This document shows, piece after piece, positions 32,460-40,439 of a stretch of 64,000 bases of DNA (position 1 is its first letter; each line of letters opens with the position of its first letter). The notes under the pieces were generated by a model. The model saw only the letters and a list, made by a program, of their open reading frames with translations, had not been told where the DNA came from and did no database searches. The DNA is from Cupriavidus oxalaticus (GTDB lineage Bacteria; Pseudomonadota; Gammaproteobacteria; Burkholderiales; Burkholderiaceae): NCBI RefSeq assembly GCF_004768545.1, contig NZ_CP038634.1:2108001-2172000 (forward strand), given 5' to 3'. The position numbers and the translations under genes are program-made.

Positions 32460-33296
32460 ATGGCCTACGACAGCATCCTGGTCCACCTGGACGGCAATCC
32501 ACAGTCCTCCCGCCGCCTGCACCTTGCCGGCCGCCTCGCCAGCGCCGCCGGCTGCCCGCTGATCGGCTTGCTGGCCGGGCGCGTGCCCGACCCCGGCTGG
32601 TCCTACCGCATGGACAATGCCCAGCGCTGTCTGGCCGAAGACCAGGAACGCCGCCGGCTGCAGCGCGAAGACATGCACTGCGCCTTCGAGGCCGCCACCC
32701 GCGAACTGGGGGTCGTGGCCGATTGGCGCGCGGTCGATCGCGACCCCGTCACGCTGGCGCTGCGCGAAGCGCGCGAGGCCGGGCTGATCGTGTCCGGCCA
32801 GTACGATGGCGACAACGTCGAAGGCCCGGTGGCCCGGCAGCTGCTGGAAGCGCTGCTGCTGGAATCCGGCCGGCCCACGCTGGTGGTCCCGTGCGCCGGC
32901 GAGTTCAGCACCATCGGCACGCGCGTGCTGCTGGCCTGGAACGGCAGCCGCGAGGCCGCGCGCGCCCTGCACGACGCGCTACCACTGCTGGCTGGCGCGC
33001 AAGTCCGCATGCTCGGCGCCCATACCCCCGCCAAGGAGCTGCGTGCCGATGCCACGCCGGTCAGCCACGCGCAGCGGGTGCTGGAGCGGCAGGGCGCCTC
33101 GGTCGAAGTCGAGCACGGCCCCGGCGGCGCTGACCTGACCATTGGCGAGCTGATCCTGTCGCGCGCCGCGGACTTTGGCGCCGACCTGATCGTGATGGGC
33201 GCCTACGGCCATGGCCGGCTGCGCGAACTGGTCCTCGGCGGCGTGACCCGCGTGCTGCTGCAGTCGATGACCGTGCCGGTGCTGTTCTCGCACTGA
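32460..33296 (+). CDS. Universal stress protein, tandem UspA type, 278 aa
   Basis: Two Usp domains in one chain. The N-terminal one (about 1-145; YDSILVHLDGNPQSSRRLHL) lacks an obvious nucleotide loop. The C-terminal one (about 158-278) begins GTRVLLAWNGSREAARALHD and ends with the ATP-binding loop GAYGHGRLRELVLGGVTR followed by VLLQSMTVPVLFSH. It is cytoplasmic and monocistronic. Such proteins bind ATP and act in stress survival; the partner is unknown. The ATG at 32460 has GCGAGGG upstream. Confidence 0.9.
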   Translation: MAYDSILVHLDGNPQSSRRLHLAGRLASAAGCPLIGLLAGRVPDPGWSYRMDNAQRCLAEDQERRRLQREDMHCAFEAATRELGVVADWRAVDRDPVTLALREAREAGLIVSGQYDGDNVEGPVARQLLEALLLESGRPTLVVPCAGEFSTIGTRVLLAWNGSREAARALHDALPLLAGAQVRMLGAHTPAKELRADATPVSHAQRVLERQGASVEVEHGPGGADLTIGELILSRAADFGADLIVMGAYGHGRLRELVLGGVTRVLLQSMTVPVLFSH

Positions 33297-33337
33297 AGCG
33301 CGCGCCGCCGCGCGCCTGCGGCAACCTCCTTGCCGGC

Positions 33338-33495
33338 TCACTTCAGCTGCGCAGCAAATTCTTCCAGCTGCGTGAAGCAGGTATTCCAGCCCTCGTGGAA
33401 GCCCAGCTCTTCATGCTGCTTGCGCGTGGCTTCGTCCGGATGCATCACGCGCGCGGTGTAGCGCGTGCCATCGTCTTCGTGGCGACGGCGCGTCT
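33338..33495 (-). pseudogene. C-terminal fragment of an AHSA1/SRPBCC-domain protein
   Basis: The readable sequence RRRHEDDGTRYTARVMHPDEATRKQ and the end GFHEGWNTCFTQLEEFAAQ (quoted in parts) form the last helix and strands of an AHSA1-like START-fold protein. The N-terminal two-thirds is missing: homology stops at about 33495, just next to the T-run of the cytochrome gene terminator. An ATG exists further upstream but leads through unrelated sequence. I regard it as a decayed gene. Confidence 0.7.
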
Positions 33496-33505
33496 GGCAA
33501 GGAGA

Positions 33506-33537
33506 AAAATGCAAACGCCCCGGCAATGGCCGGGGCG
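33506..33537 (-). terminator. Rho-independent terminator of the sulfite-oxidase operon
   Basis: A stem of 9 bp (CGCCCCGGC / GCCGGGGCG on the transcribed strand; loop CATT) at 33516-33537 is followed on the minus strand by TTTGCATTTTT. It lies 19 bases after the cytochrome c stop codon. Confidence 0.85.
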
Positions 33538-33556
33538 CGAGTTGGCAGGTGGAAAT

Positions 33557-34213
33557 TTATTGCTGGCGCACGTATGCCGCCAGCGCGCGCACTTCTTCCG
33601 GCTTCAGGCTGGCAAACGGCGGCATCGGCACCGCACCCCACTTGCCGCTGCTGCCGCCGCGGATGCTGGTTTCGAGCTTCGCCTGGGCCTGCGCATCGTT
33701 CTTGTAGCGCACGGCGACCTCATGGTAGGCCGGTCCGACCACCTTCTGCGTCACGCTGTGGCAGCTCAGGCAGGCATTCTTTGCCAGCAGCCCCTGCACG
33801 TCGACGCTCGCGGCCGCGGCGCCGGGAGCAGGCGCCGCTGCAGCCGGCTTGCCGGCCTTCTGCGCGATCGCCACGATCTCGGGATCCTTCGCCTTGGCCG
33901 AGCCATAGGCCACGGCCAGGTAGGCGCCGAGCTGCTCGACTTCGGCATCGTCGATCGGCGCGCCGTAGGCCTGCTGCATCTTCTTCATCTCGGCGGTCCA
34001 CTGCGCCAGGCTTAGCCCGGGCGGCTGGTAGGAGACGTAGTCGGCCGAATGGCAGATCGCGCATTTCTGCATGGCGATGCCGTAGCCCGGCAGCCTGGCG
34101 GGCTTGAGCTTGACGTTTTCCGCCGGCAGCTTGATGTCCTGCGGCGCGGCGCCGGCATGGCCGGCACCGAGCAAGGCGAGCGCCAGCAGCGCGGGGGCGA
34201 TGGTTGCTTTCAT
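33557..34213 (-). CDS. Diheme cytochrome c of the sulfite dehydrogenase (SorB-like), 218 aa
   Basis: A periplasmic electron acceptor for the adjacent molybdo-enzyme. The signal peptide spans residues 1-22 (MKATIAPALLALALLGAGHA). The haem-attachment motifs are C51AICH and C148LSCH; Met ligands are likely in VPMPPFASL near the C-terminus and MQKC near the first motif. A proline/alanine linker joins the two haem domains (about 121-137). Classical SorB is a monohaem protein, so this diheme form is larger than the type example. The ATG lies 10 bases after the stop of the oxidase gene, with TGAGGAA upstream, so the two are co-expressed. Confidence 0.85.
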   Translation of the reverse strand: MKATIAPALLALALLGAGHAGAAPQDIKLPAENVKLKPARLPGYGIAMQKCAICHSADYVSYQPPGLSLAQWTAEMKKMQQAYGAPIDDAEVEQLGAYLAVAYGSAKAKDPEIVAIAQKAGKPAAAAPAPGAAAASVDVQGLLAKNACLSCHSVTQKVVGPAYHEVAVRYKNDAQAQAKLETSIRGGSSGKWGAVPMPPFASLKPEEVRALAAYVRQQ

Positions 34214-34223
34214 GGCGCGTTCC

Positions 34224-35486
34224 TCAGGCGATGGTGACCGGCGTGGCTTCGATGACATTGCGGCGGTAGCCGGCGGGGTTCCAGTTGGCCTTGGCCGGCT
34301 GGGTCTCGCCCTTGTTGCTGGTGGCGCGCACCATCAGCACCGCGGGGCCCTTGCGGGCGAACTTCACCGGCAAGTGCCACGCGCGGAACGAGAAGCGGCC
34401 CAGGTCCTCGCCGAGCTTCGCCGCCTGCCAGTTCTGCCCGCCATCGACGGAAACCTCGACCGTGCGGATGCCCGAGCCGCCGTCGAAGGCAATGCCCTTC
34501 AGCTCGACGGTACGGCCGGCCGGCAGCCTGCCGCCGTTTTCGACGCTGGTGATAAAGCTGCGCACGGCCAGCGTCGAGATCGGCCGCGTCTTGGCGGCCG
34601 GCGTACCGGGGGCCACGCACTGGCAATCGTTGTCCGGCACGCGGTAGCCCTTGGTCATGAAGAACGCGTCATGGCCCTCGAACGGGTGGTCAAGGACTTC
34701 GATCTCGGACAGGTGCTTGATCCAGTAGGTGCCGAAATACCCCGGCACCACCAGCTTGAGCGGATAGCCGTTGAGCAGCGGCAGGTCTTCGCCGTTCATG
34801 CCCCAGGCCAGCAGCGGCTCGCCGTTCATCGCATGCGCGATATCGAGCGACTTGCGGAAGTCCGGCGTGCTCGGCAGCACCGGCGTATCCATGCCGTTGA
34901 AGGTCACCACCTTGGCGCCAGCCTTGATGCCCGCATGCTCCAGCACCTTGCGCAGCGGCACGCCGGTCCAGCGCGCATTGCCCATCGCGCCGTTGGCCAG
35001 CTGCGCGCCGAACACGCGCGGCTCGCTGAAGCCGCGGCTGTTGCCCGAGCACTGGTTCACCGCCACCACCTCGACGGGATCGGCCAGCTTCTTGAGCTCG
35101 TCCAGCGACAGCCGCAACGGCTTGCCGACATGGCCGCCCACGCTCAGCCGGTAAGTGTTCAGGTCTACCGACAGCGGGATGTTGGCCAGGTGATAGCGCA
35201 CAAAGAAGGCGTCGTTGGCCGTGATCGGCCCCTCGTTGAACGTGGAGAAGGGCGTTTCCAGGTGCGGCGGGCGGGTGCTGACGCGCACCAGCGGGCGCTT
35301 GCCCGGATAGCGCACCAGCGGACGCGGGCCGTCGGCGAGCGTGACGCCGTCGGTCGCCTTTGCGGCAAGGGCGCCGAGCGGCGAGGCGAGCAGCGCGAGC
35401 CCGCCAGCATGGCGGACGAAGCGGCGGCGGGTGGGGCCAGGCTGGGGGGCGCCGGCAAGGCCGGCGGGCGTGTTCTTGTCTCGCAT
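34224..35486 (-). CDS. Periplasmic sulfite oxidase/dehydrogenase molybdopterin subunit (SorA-like), 420 aa
   Basis: This molybdopterin enzyme oxidises sulfite to sulfate and passes electrons to the cytochrome c encoded next. It has a twin-arginine signal (PTRRRFVRHAGGLALLASPL, residues about 17-36). The molybdenum-ligand Cys146 is in VVAVNQCSGNSRGF. Cofactor-binding stretches are present (LPLLNGYPLKLVVPGYFGTY, near 240-260), as is a C-terminal Mo-co dimerisation domain (VELKGIAFDGGSGIRTVEVS, about 325-344). The start was placed at the ATG at 35486, which has AAGGAGACG upstream. This supports lithotrophic or detoxifying sulfite use, common in Cupriavidus; sulfonate breakdown would supply sulfite. 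Confidence 0.9.
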   Translation of the reverse strand: MRDKNTPAGLAGAPQPGPTRRRFVRHAGGLALLASPLGALAAKATDGVTLADGPRPLVRYPGKRPLVRVSTRPPHLETPFSTFNEGPITANDAFFVRYHLANIPLSVDLNTYRLSVGGHVGKPLRLSLDELKKLADPVEVVAVNQCSGNSRGFSEPRVFGAQLANGAMGNARWTGVPLRKVLEHAGIKAGAKVVTFNGMDTPVLPSTPDFRKSLDIAHAMNGEPLLAWGMNGEDLPLLNGYPLKLVVPGYFGTYWIKHLSEIEVLDHPFEGHDAFFMTKGYRVPDNDCQCVAPGTPAAKTRPISTLAVRSFITSVENGGRLPAGRTVELKGIAFDGGSGIRTVEVSVDGGQNWQAAKLGEDLGRFSFRAWHLPVKFARKGPAVLMVRATSNKGETQPAKANWNPAGYRRNVIEATPVTIA

Positions 35487-35787
35487 GGGGGCGTCTCCTT
35501 GGCGCTCGCGGGGGCGTGCGCGATGCGTTGTGGCGCTCACTTTGCCCTCACGGCAGTTAGCTTGTGAAACGGGTTTTCCTGCTAGGGCTTATCGATTAAG
35601 TCGATATAGGGGAAATACCGCTGCGACGGCCGGAGAAACCGCTTGCAACGCAGATTCCGTTTCCCTACACTAACAAAAACGTTTTTGTTAGCGGAAATCC
35701 ATACTATTCGAGGCGAACTGCGCACAGACGCAGCGGCTGGCCGCCGGCCACCGCATAACGCCCGTACACCAAACGAGGAGCCTATTC
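35487..35787. promoter_or_regulatory. Divergent promoter region with two inverted repeats
   Basis: A 301-base region between the sulfite oxidase and the nucleobase permease operon, with no gene. It holds TATCGA-N5-TCGATA at 35590-35606, nearer the oxidase, and a perfect 22-bp palindrome at 35670-35691, nearer the permease. The two sites probably serve different regulators. Confidence 0.6.
35670..35691. promoter_or_regulatory. Perfect 22-bp palindrome, candidate LacI-family operator
   Basis: The left arm is CTAACAAAAAC and the right arm is its exact reverse complement; the centre is AACGTT, the CG-centred core usual for LacI/PurR-type sites. It lies 97 bases before the permease ATG, and the cluster ends with a LacI-family gene at 39332-40369. 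Regulator and site are matched by inference only. Confidence 0.65.
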
Positions 35788-37137
35788 ATGTCCCACGCCG
35801 CCCCCGCGCCGGTGGACGAACTGCTGCCATGGCGGCGCCTGTTCGTCTTCGGCCTCCAGCATGTCCTTGTCATGGCCGCGTCGCCGATCGCGTCCGTGTT
35901 CCTGATGAGCAAGGCGCTCAACTTCCCGCCGGCGCTGGCGGTGCAACTGCTCAGCGCCACCTTCGTGATCTGCGGCCTGGGCACGCTGCTGCAGTCGCTC
36001 GGCAAGCGCGGCATCGGCGCCAGGCTGCCGTTCGTGATGCTGCCCGGCGGCGCGCCGATCGTGCTGTTCATCCTGATCGCACAGCAGACCGACGTCCAGA
36101 CCGCGGCCGGCGCGGTGATCCTGACCGGCGTCTTCTACTTCTGCGTGCTGCCGGTGTTCCGGCGCTGCCTGCGCTATTTCCCGCCGGTGGTGGTGGGAAC
36201 GATGCTGCTGCTGGTGGCGATCAACCTGGCGCAGGTATCGGGACGGCTGATCGCGGGCCATCCGGCAGCGGGCACCACGGTCGATCCGCTCAACCTGCTG
36301 CTGGCGTTTGCCACCATCGCCTGCACGGTCGCCGCGTCGCGGCTGCTGACGGGCATGCTCGCGCAGCTGGCGATCCTGCTCGGATTGCTGGGCGGCGCGC
36401 TGGTGGCGGTGCTGACGGGTGCCTTCCAAGTCGGCCATGTGTCGATGACGCCGGTGATCGCGCTGCCCACGCCGTTCCCCTTCGGCATGCCGACCTTCGA
36501 CGTGGTGGCCGCGATCCCGCTGATGGTGTTCGCGGTGATCTCGATGGTGGAGGCCACCGGCCAGACGCTGGCGATCAGCGACGCGGTCGGCAAGCCGGTG
36601 GACCAGCAGCGCGACGTGCCGCGCACCATCCGTGCGGATGCGCTGACCTCGCTGGTGGGCGGGATGTTCGGCACCTCGCTGATCATCACCAGCGGCGAGA
36701 ACATCGGCATCGTGCGCGCCACCGGCGTGCGCTCGCGCTTCGTCACCGCGGTGTCGGGCGCGATCCTGGTGGTGTTCGGGCTGCTGGTGCCGGTGTCGTC
36801 GCTGATCAGCGCGATCCCCGAGGCGGTGGTGGGCGGCACCGGGCTGGTGGTGTTCTGCATCGTCGGCACCATGGGCATCGACATGCTGCGCAAGGTCGAC
36901 CTGCGCCATCACGCCAACATGTATGTCGTCGCGGTGGCGCTGGCCGTGGGCCTGCTGCCGATCCTGGTGCCCGGCATCTACGGCGGGCTGCCGGCCAACC
37001 TGCGCATCCTGGTCGGCAACGGCGTGGCCATGGGCGCCATCACCGCAGCGCTGCTCAATTTCCTGTTTTTCCACACGGGCCTGCGTGCCACGGCCCCGGC
37101 CCCCGCGGTCGGCGACGATGCCGCCGCCACGCACTGA
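35788..37137 (+). CDS. NCS2-family nucleobase:cation symporter (uracil/xanthine permease type), 449 aa
   Basis: An inner-membrane importer with about 14 helices (including two half-helices) in the NCS2 fold. Conserved signatures are FGLQHVLVMAASPIASVFLM (helix 1, residues about 20-39), VEATGQTLAISDAVGKPVD (helix 8 region, near 255; the Glu is expected to contact the base) and SGENIGIVRATGVRSRFVTA (near 305, the family motif with a polar residue before the Gly-Ile). It probably takes up a purine or pyrimidine, or an analogue, for the amidohydrolase coded 19 bases downstream. The ATG at 35788 follows ACGAGGAG. Confidence 0.9.
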   Translation: MSHAAPAPVDELLPWRRLFVFGLQHVLVMAASPIASVFLMSKALNFPPALAVQLLSATFVICGLGTLLQSLGKRGIGARLPFVMLPGGAPIVLFILIAQQTDVQTAAGAVILTGVFYFCVLPVFRRCLRYFPPVVVGTMLLLVAINLAQVSGRLIAGHPAAGTTVDPLNLLLAFATIACTVAASRLLTGMLAQLAILLGLLGGALVAVLTGAFQVGHVSMTPVIALPTPFPFGMPTFDVVAAIPLMVFAVISMVEATGQTLAISDAVGKPVDQQRDVPRTIRADALTSLVGGMFGTSLIITSGENIGIVRATGVRSRFVTAVSGAILVVFGLLVPVSSLISAIPEAVVGGTGLVVFCIVGTMGIDMLRKVDLRHHANMYVVAVALAVGLLPILVPGIYGGLPANLRILVGNGVAMGAITAALLNFLFFHTGLRATAPAPAVGDDAAATH

Positions 37138-37156
37138 TCCCGCTTCCTCGATTGCA

Positions 37157-38617
37157 ATGACTCGATACGATGCAACCCTGCCGGCCTGGCCCGGCGAAAA
37201 TGCGCCGGCCCTGCAGCCGGACCTGTTCAGGCAACCCCGCATCCTGCTGCCGGAATGGACGCTGCTGCGCGAGGGCGCAGTGCGCGGGCAAGCGGTGGTG
37301 GTGGAGGAGGGCCGCTTCACGGCCGTGGGCAGCGCCGATGAGGTCAAGGCGCGCTTCCCGGAACTGGAAACCCTGCCGCTGCCGCGCATGCTGCTGATGC
37401 CGGGCATGATCGACACGCACCATCACCTGACCCAGTCCTTTGGCAAGTCGCTGGTGTTCGGCGAGCCGTCGGAGATTTTCCGCCGGGTGTGGGTACCGCT
37501 GGAGGGCAGCCTGACGACGGAGCACCTGTACCTGTCGTCCAAGCTGGCCGCACTGGAATCGCTGCGCGGCGGCTTTACCACCGTGGTCGATGCCGGCACG
37601 CGCAGCGACGCGGGGCTGGATGCGATCGCGCGCGCGGTCACCGATGCCGGCGTGCGCTGCGTGCTGGGCCTGATCTGCAACGACAAGCCGGGCGCCGAAA
37701 CGCTCGACGCCGCGCCGATCCTGCGCCGCGCCGCCGCGCACCTCGACAAGTACGCCGGCGACCCGCTGGTGGCGCCGTCGCTGGCAATCTCGATCCCCGA
37801 GGTGGCCTCCGACGCGATGCTGCACCACGTCTACCAGCTCTGCGCCGAGTCCGGCCGGATCTTCCAGACCCACGCCAACGAGCACCTGGCGGCGGTGGAG
37901 CGCTCGCTCAACGCCTGCGGCCGCCGGCCCATCGAACACCTGGCCGCGGTCGGCGCGCTGGGCCCGGCGGCGCTGCTGGCGCATGCCACGCTGGTGACGC
38001 CGCACGAGATCCGGCTGCTCGCCGATACCGGCGCGGCGGTGGCCTACAACCCCGTGGCCAGCGCCTGGAAGGGCAACGCGGTAGCGCCCGCCGAAACCAT
38101 GGCGACCTTCGGCGTGCGCCTGGGCCTCGGCACCGACGGCACCCGCAGCGACGCTTTCCGCCTGCTCGACTACGCCGAAGCGGCGCAGCGCTTTGCCTTC
38201 GGCATCGGCGTGGGAGATTCGTCGTGCGGCGCCGGCTGGCGCTGGGTCGACATGGCCACGCACGATGCTGCCGAGGTCGCGGGACTGGGCGCGCTGACCG
38301 GCGAGATCGCCGCGGGCAAGCGCGCTGACTTCCTGCTGGTCGACCTGGACGTGCCCGAGCTGGCGCCGTCGTGGGACCTGACCTGGGAACTGGTGCGGCT
38401 GGCCAACCGCGACCAGATCCGCGCGGTCTTTGTCGATGGCAGCCTGCGCCTGTGGCAAGGCTGGCCCACCGACTGGGATGCGCGCGCGCTGATGCAGGCC
38501 ATCCACGCAATCGCCGCGGATACCGTCGCCAACGCGCCGATCCGCAAGCTGCACGAAGCGGCCGACGTGCACCGCGCGCGCCATGCCGCCGGCGTCGCAA
38601 CCGGCGAGGCAGCGTGA
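37157..38617 (+). CDS. Amidohydrolase of the SAH-deaminase/chlorohydrolase (TrzN/SsnA-like) group, 486 aa
   Basis: A metal-dependent hydrolase predicted to deaminate or dehalogenate a heterocyclic base. The metal-binding HxH is in MPGMIDTHHHLTQSF (near residue 90), the next ligand His in IFQTHANEHLAAVE (near 240), the LLAHATLVTPHE His is near 278, and the metal Asp is in GLGTDGTRSDAFRLLDY (near 320). All are present, so it should be active. It is followed by the usual C-terminal beta-sandwich (KRADFLLVDLDVPEL). Located between a nucleobase permease and a TauE/SafE exporter under a LacI regulator, it is likely to act on an imported purine-, pyrimidine- or triazine-like compound. Confidence 0.85.
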   Translation: MTRYDATLPAWPGENAPALQPDLFRQPRILLPEWTLLREGAVRGQAVVVEEGRFTAVGSADEVKARFPELETLPLPRMLLMPGMIDTHHHLTQSFGKSLVFGEPSEIFRRVWVPLEGSLTTEHLYLSSKLAALESLRGGFTTVVDAGTRSDAGLDAIARAVTDAGVRCVLGLICNDKPGAETLDAAPILRRAAAHLDKYAGDPLVAPSLAISIPEVASDAMLHHVYQLCAESGRIFQTHANEHLAAVERSLNACGRRPIEHLAAVGALGPAALLAHATLVTPHEIRLLADTGAAVAYNPVASAWKGNAVAPAETMATFGVRLGLGTDGTRSDAFRLLDYAEAAQRFAFGIGVGDSSCGAGWRWVDMATHDAAEVAGLGALTGEIAAGKRADFLLVDLDVPELAPSWDLTWELVRLANRDQIRAVFVDGSLRLWQGWPTDWDARALMQAIHAIAADTVANAPIRKLHEAADVHRARHAAGVATGEAA

Positions 38618-38619
38618 CG

Positions 38620-39327
38620 ATGGACATGACGTGGTTCAGCGTCGGCGTGGCGGTCTTTACCGGCGCGCTGATCCAGGGCGCGACCGGCATGGGTTTCGCG
38701 CTGATCGTGGTGCCGGTGCTGGCGCTGGCCGCGCCGGCGATGCTGCCCGGGGCATTGCTGCTGGCGATGCTGCCGCTCAACGCCTACGTGGCCTGGCGCG
38801 AGCGCCAGGCCATCGACCTGCGCGGCGCGGGCTGGATCAGCGCCGGGCGGCTGGCGGGCACCTTCGGCGGCTTGTGGGTGCTGGTGGCGATGCCGATGGC
38901 GTGGCTCAACGCGCTGGTCGGCGGCAGCACCATCGCCGCCGCGCTGGCGTCGCTGCTGGCGCCGGCCTTTACGCCGGGGCGGCTGACGTTTGCCTCGACC
39001 GGGCTGATCACCGGCGTGACCGAGACCGCAACCGGCGTGGGCGGGCCGCCGCTGGCGCTGGCCTACCAGCACGCGCCCGTGGCAACGCTGCGCGCGACCG
39101 TGGCGCTGTGCTTCCTGGTGGGGGAGGTGATTTCGCTGGTGGTGCTGGCGCTGAGCGGCAAGCTCGGCATGGAGCAGGTGTTCTACGCCGCTGGCCTGCT
39201 GCCGGTACTGGGCGTGGGCATGGTGGCCAGCCACCTGGTGCACCGGCGCATCAACCAGCGCATGCTGCGCATCGGCGTGCTGGTGTTCGCGCTGGTGTCG
39301 GGCGCGGTGGTGCTGCTGCGCGGCTAG
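38620..39327 (+). CDS. TauE/SafE family membrane transporter, 235 aa
   Basis: A seven- to eight-helix inner-membrane protein of the sulfite-exporter TauE/SafE family. The N-terminal family motif TGALIQGATGMGFALIVVPV (residues about 12-31) is repeated in the second half as TGVTETATGVGGPPLALAYQ (about 124-143). The ATG at 38620 lies just after the amidohydrolase stop; a GTG at 38614 would overlap that stop. The family exports small anions (sulfite, sulfoacetate, and others). In this operon it might export an anionic product of the amidohydrolase, or import an acid. It could also serve the sulfite enzyme on the other side. Confidence 0.85.
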   Translation: MDMTWFSVGVAVFTGALIQGATGMGFALIVVPVLALAAPAMLPGALLLAMLPLNAYVAWRERQAIDLRGAGWISAGRLAGTFGGLWVLVAMPMAWLNALVGGSTIAAALASLLAPAFTPGRLTFASTGLITGVTETATGVGGPPLALAYQHAPVATLRATVALCFLVGEVISLVVLALSGKLGMEQVFYAAGLLPVLGVGMVASHLVHRRINQRMLRIGVLVFALVSGAVVLLRG

Positions 39328-39331
39328 ATGG

Positions 39332-40369
39332 TCAGGCAGCCGGCGTAGACGAGGCCCGTATCACCAGTTCAGGAGCGGGCCCGGCGATCACCGTGCGGCT
39401 GCGGTCGCCGGACAGGTGGGCAAACAACAGCTCCACCGCCAGCGACGCCACCCTTTCCAGATGCAGGTTGACCGCGGTGAGCGGCGGCTGCGCGCCGCGG
39501 GCGCGGATGCCGTCGTAGCGCGTGGCCACCAGCACGTCGTCGGGCACGCGCTTGCCCAGGCTTTGCAGGTGGGCCATCGCGCCCACCGCGAACGCATCCA
39601 CCGGCGCGCACAGCGCATCGAGCTGCGGCATCTGCGCCAGCAGCTGCGCGCAGGCATCGGCACCGCCGGCTTCGCCGCGTTCCTCGGGCGCCTTGACGAT
39701 ATGGCAGGGCAGGCCGGCGGCCTGCGTGAACTCGCGATAGGCGCGCTCGGTCTCCACATATGACTGCCGCGGCGCGGCGCCGATCATCAGGCCGATATGG
39801 CGGCGGCCGCGGCCGTGCAGGTGTTCCAGCAGCAGGCGCGCGGTTTCGGCCGATTGCAGGTCGACGCAAGGCACCGGCGTATCGGTCAGCGGCTCCCGCC
39901 CGATCGAGACGATGCTGACGCCGCGCTCGCGCAGCCGCGCGATATGCGGATCGGCGGCAATCGGCTCGATCACGATGGCGCCGTCGATATCGAGCGTATC
40001 GAGCAATCCGCTGGCGCCTTCCAGCGGCGGCACCAGCACCACGCCAAGCCCGCGGCCCATCGCCGCTTCCGCCGCGATCGCCGCCACTTCCATCATGAAG
40101 CCCAGCCGCGACGTCCCGCCCGCCACCGCGAACGGCATCGACGACAGCAGCGCGATGCAGTTGGCGCGGCCCGACTGCAGCCGCTGCGCACGCACGCTGG
40201 GCCGGTAGCCCAGCTCCGCCGCGATGCGCTTGACGCGCGCGCGCGTGGCGGGATCCAGCACGCCGCGGTCGTTCAGCGCGTGCGAGACCGTGGTCAGCGA
40301 CACGCCGGCGGCACGGGCGACGTCGTGAATGGTGAGGCGGCGGGGGCGGTCTGGCGTGGAATCGGTCAT
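39332..40369 (-). CDS. LacI-family transcriptional regulator, 345 aa
   Basis: An N-terminal LacI helix-turn-helix (residues about 11-30; LTIHDVARAAGVSLTTVSHA) is followed by the hinge (YRPSVRAQRLQSGR) and a periplasmic-binding-protein-like effector domain (ANCIALLSSMPFAVAG through LAVELLFAHLSGDRS). It is convergent with the TauE gene (4 bases between stops). The perfect 22-bp palindrome before the permease operon is the obvious candidate target, so it probably represses that operon until a base-like inducer binds. The start at 40369 was chosen because the HTH begins at residue 11; upstream codons are not family-like. Confidence 0.85.
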   Translation of the reverse strand: MTDSTPDRPRRLTIHDVARAAGVSLTTVSHALNDRGVLDPATRARVKRIAAELGYRPSVRAQRLQSGRANCIALLSSMPFAVAGGTSRLGFMMEVAAIAAEAAMGRGLGVVLVPPLEGASGLLDTLDIDGAIVIEPIAADPHIARLRERGVSIVSIGREPLTDTPVPCVDLQSAETARLLLEHLHGRGRRHIGLMIGAAPRQSYVETERAYREFTQAAGLPCHIVKAPEERGEAGGADACAQLLAQMPQLDALCAPVDAFAVGAMAHLQSLGKRVPDDVLVATRYDGIRARGAQPPLTAVNLHLERVASLAVELLFAHLSGDRSRTVIAGPAPELVIRASSTPAA

Positions 40370-40439
40370 GCCGGGTTTGAGCTGGGAATCAGCGGGAGCA
40401 TACATCAGCGGTGATGGGCAGGTCAGCGGCCAGCCGGCA

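Noticed and set aside
33495..33641. A possible intact AHSA1-type gene starting upstream of 33495
   Set aside because: The upstream codons pass through the terminator hairpin of the cytochrome gene and show no START-fold sequence, so only a C-terminal remnant remains.
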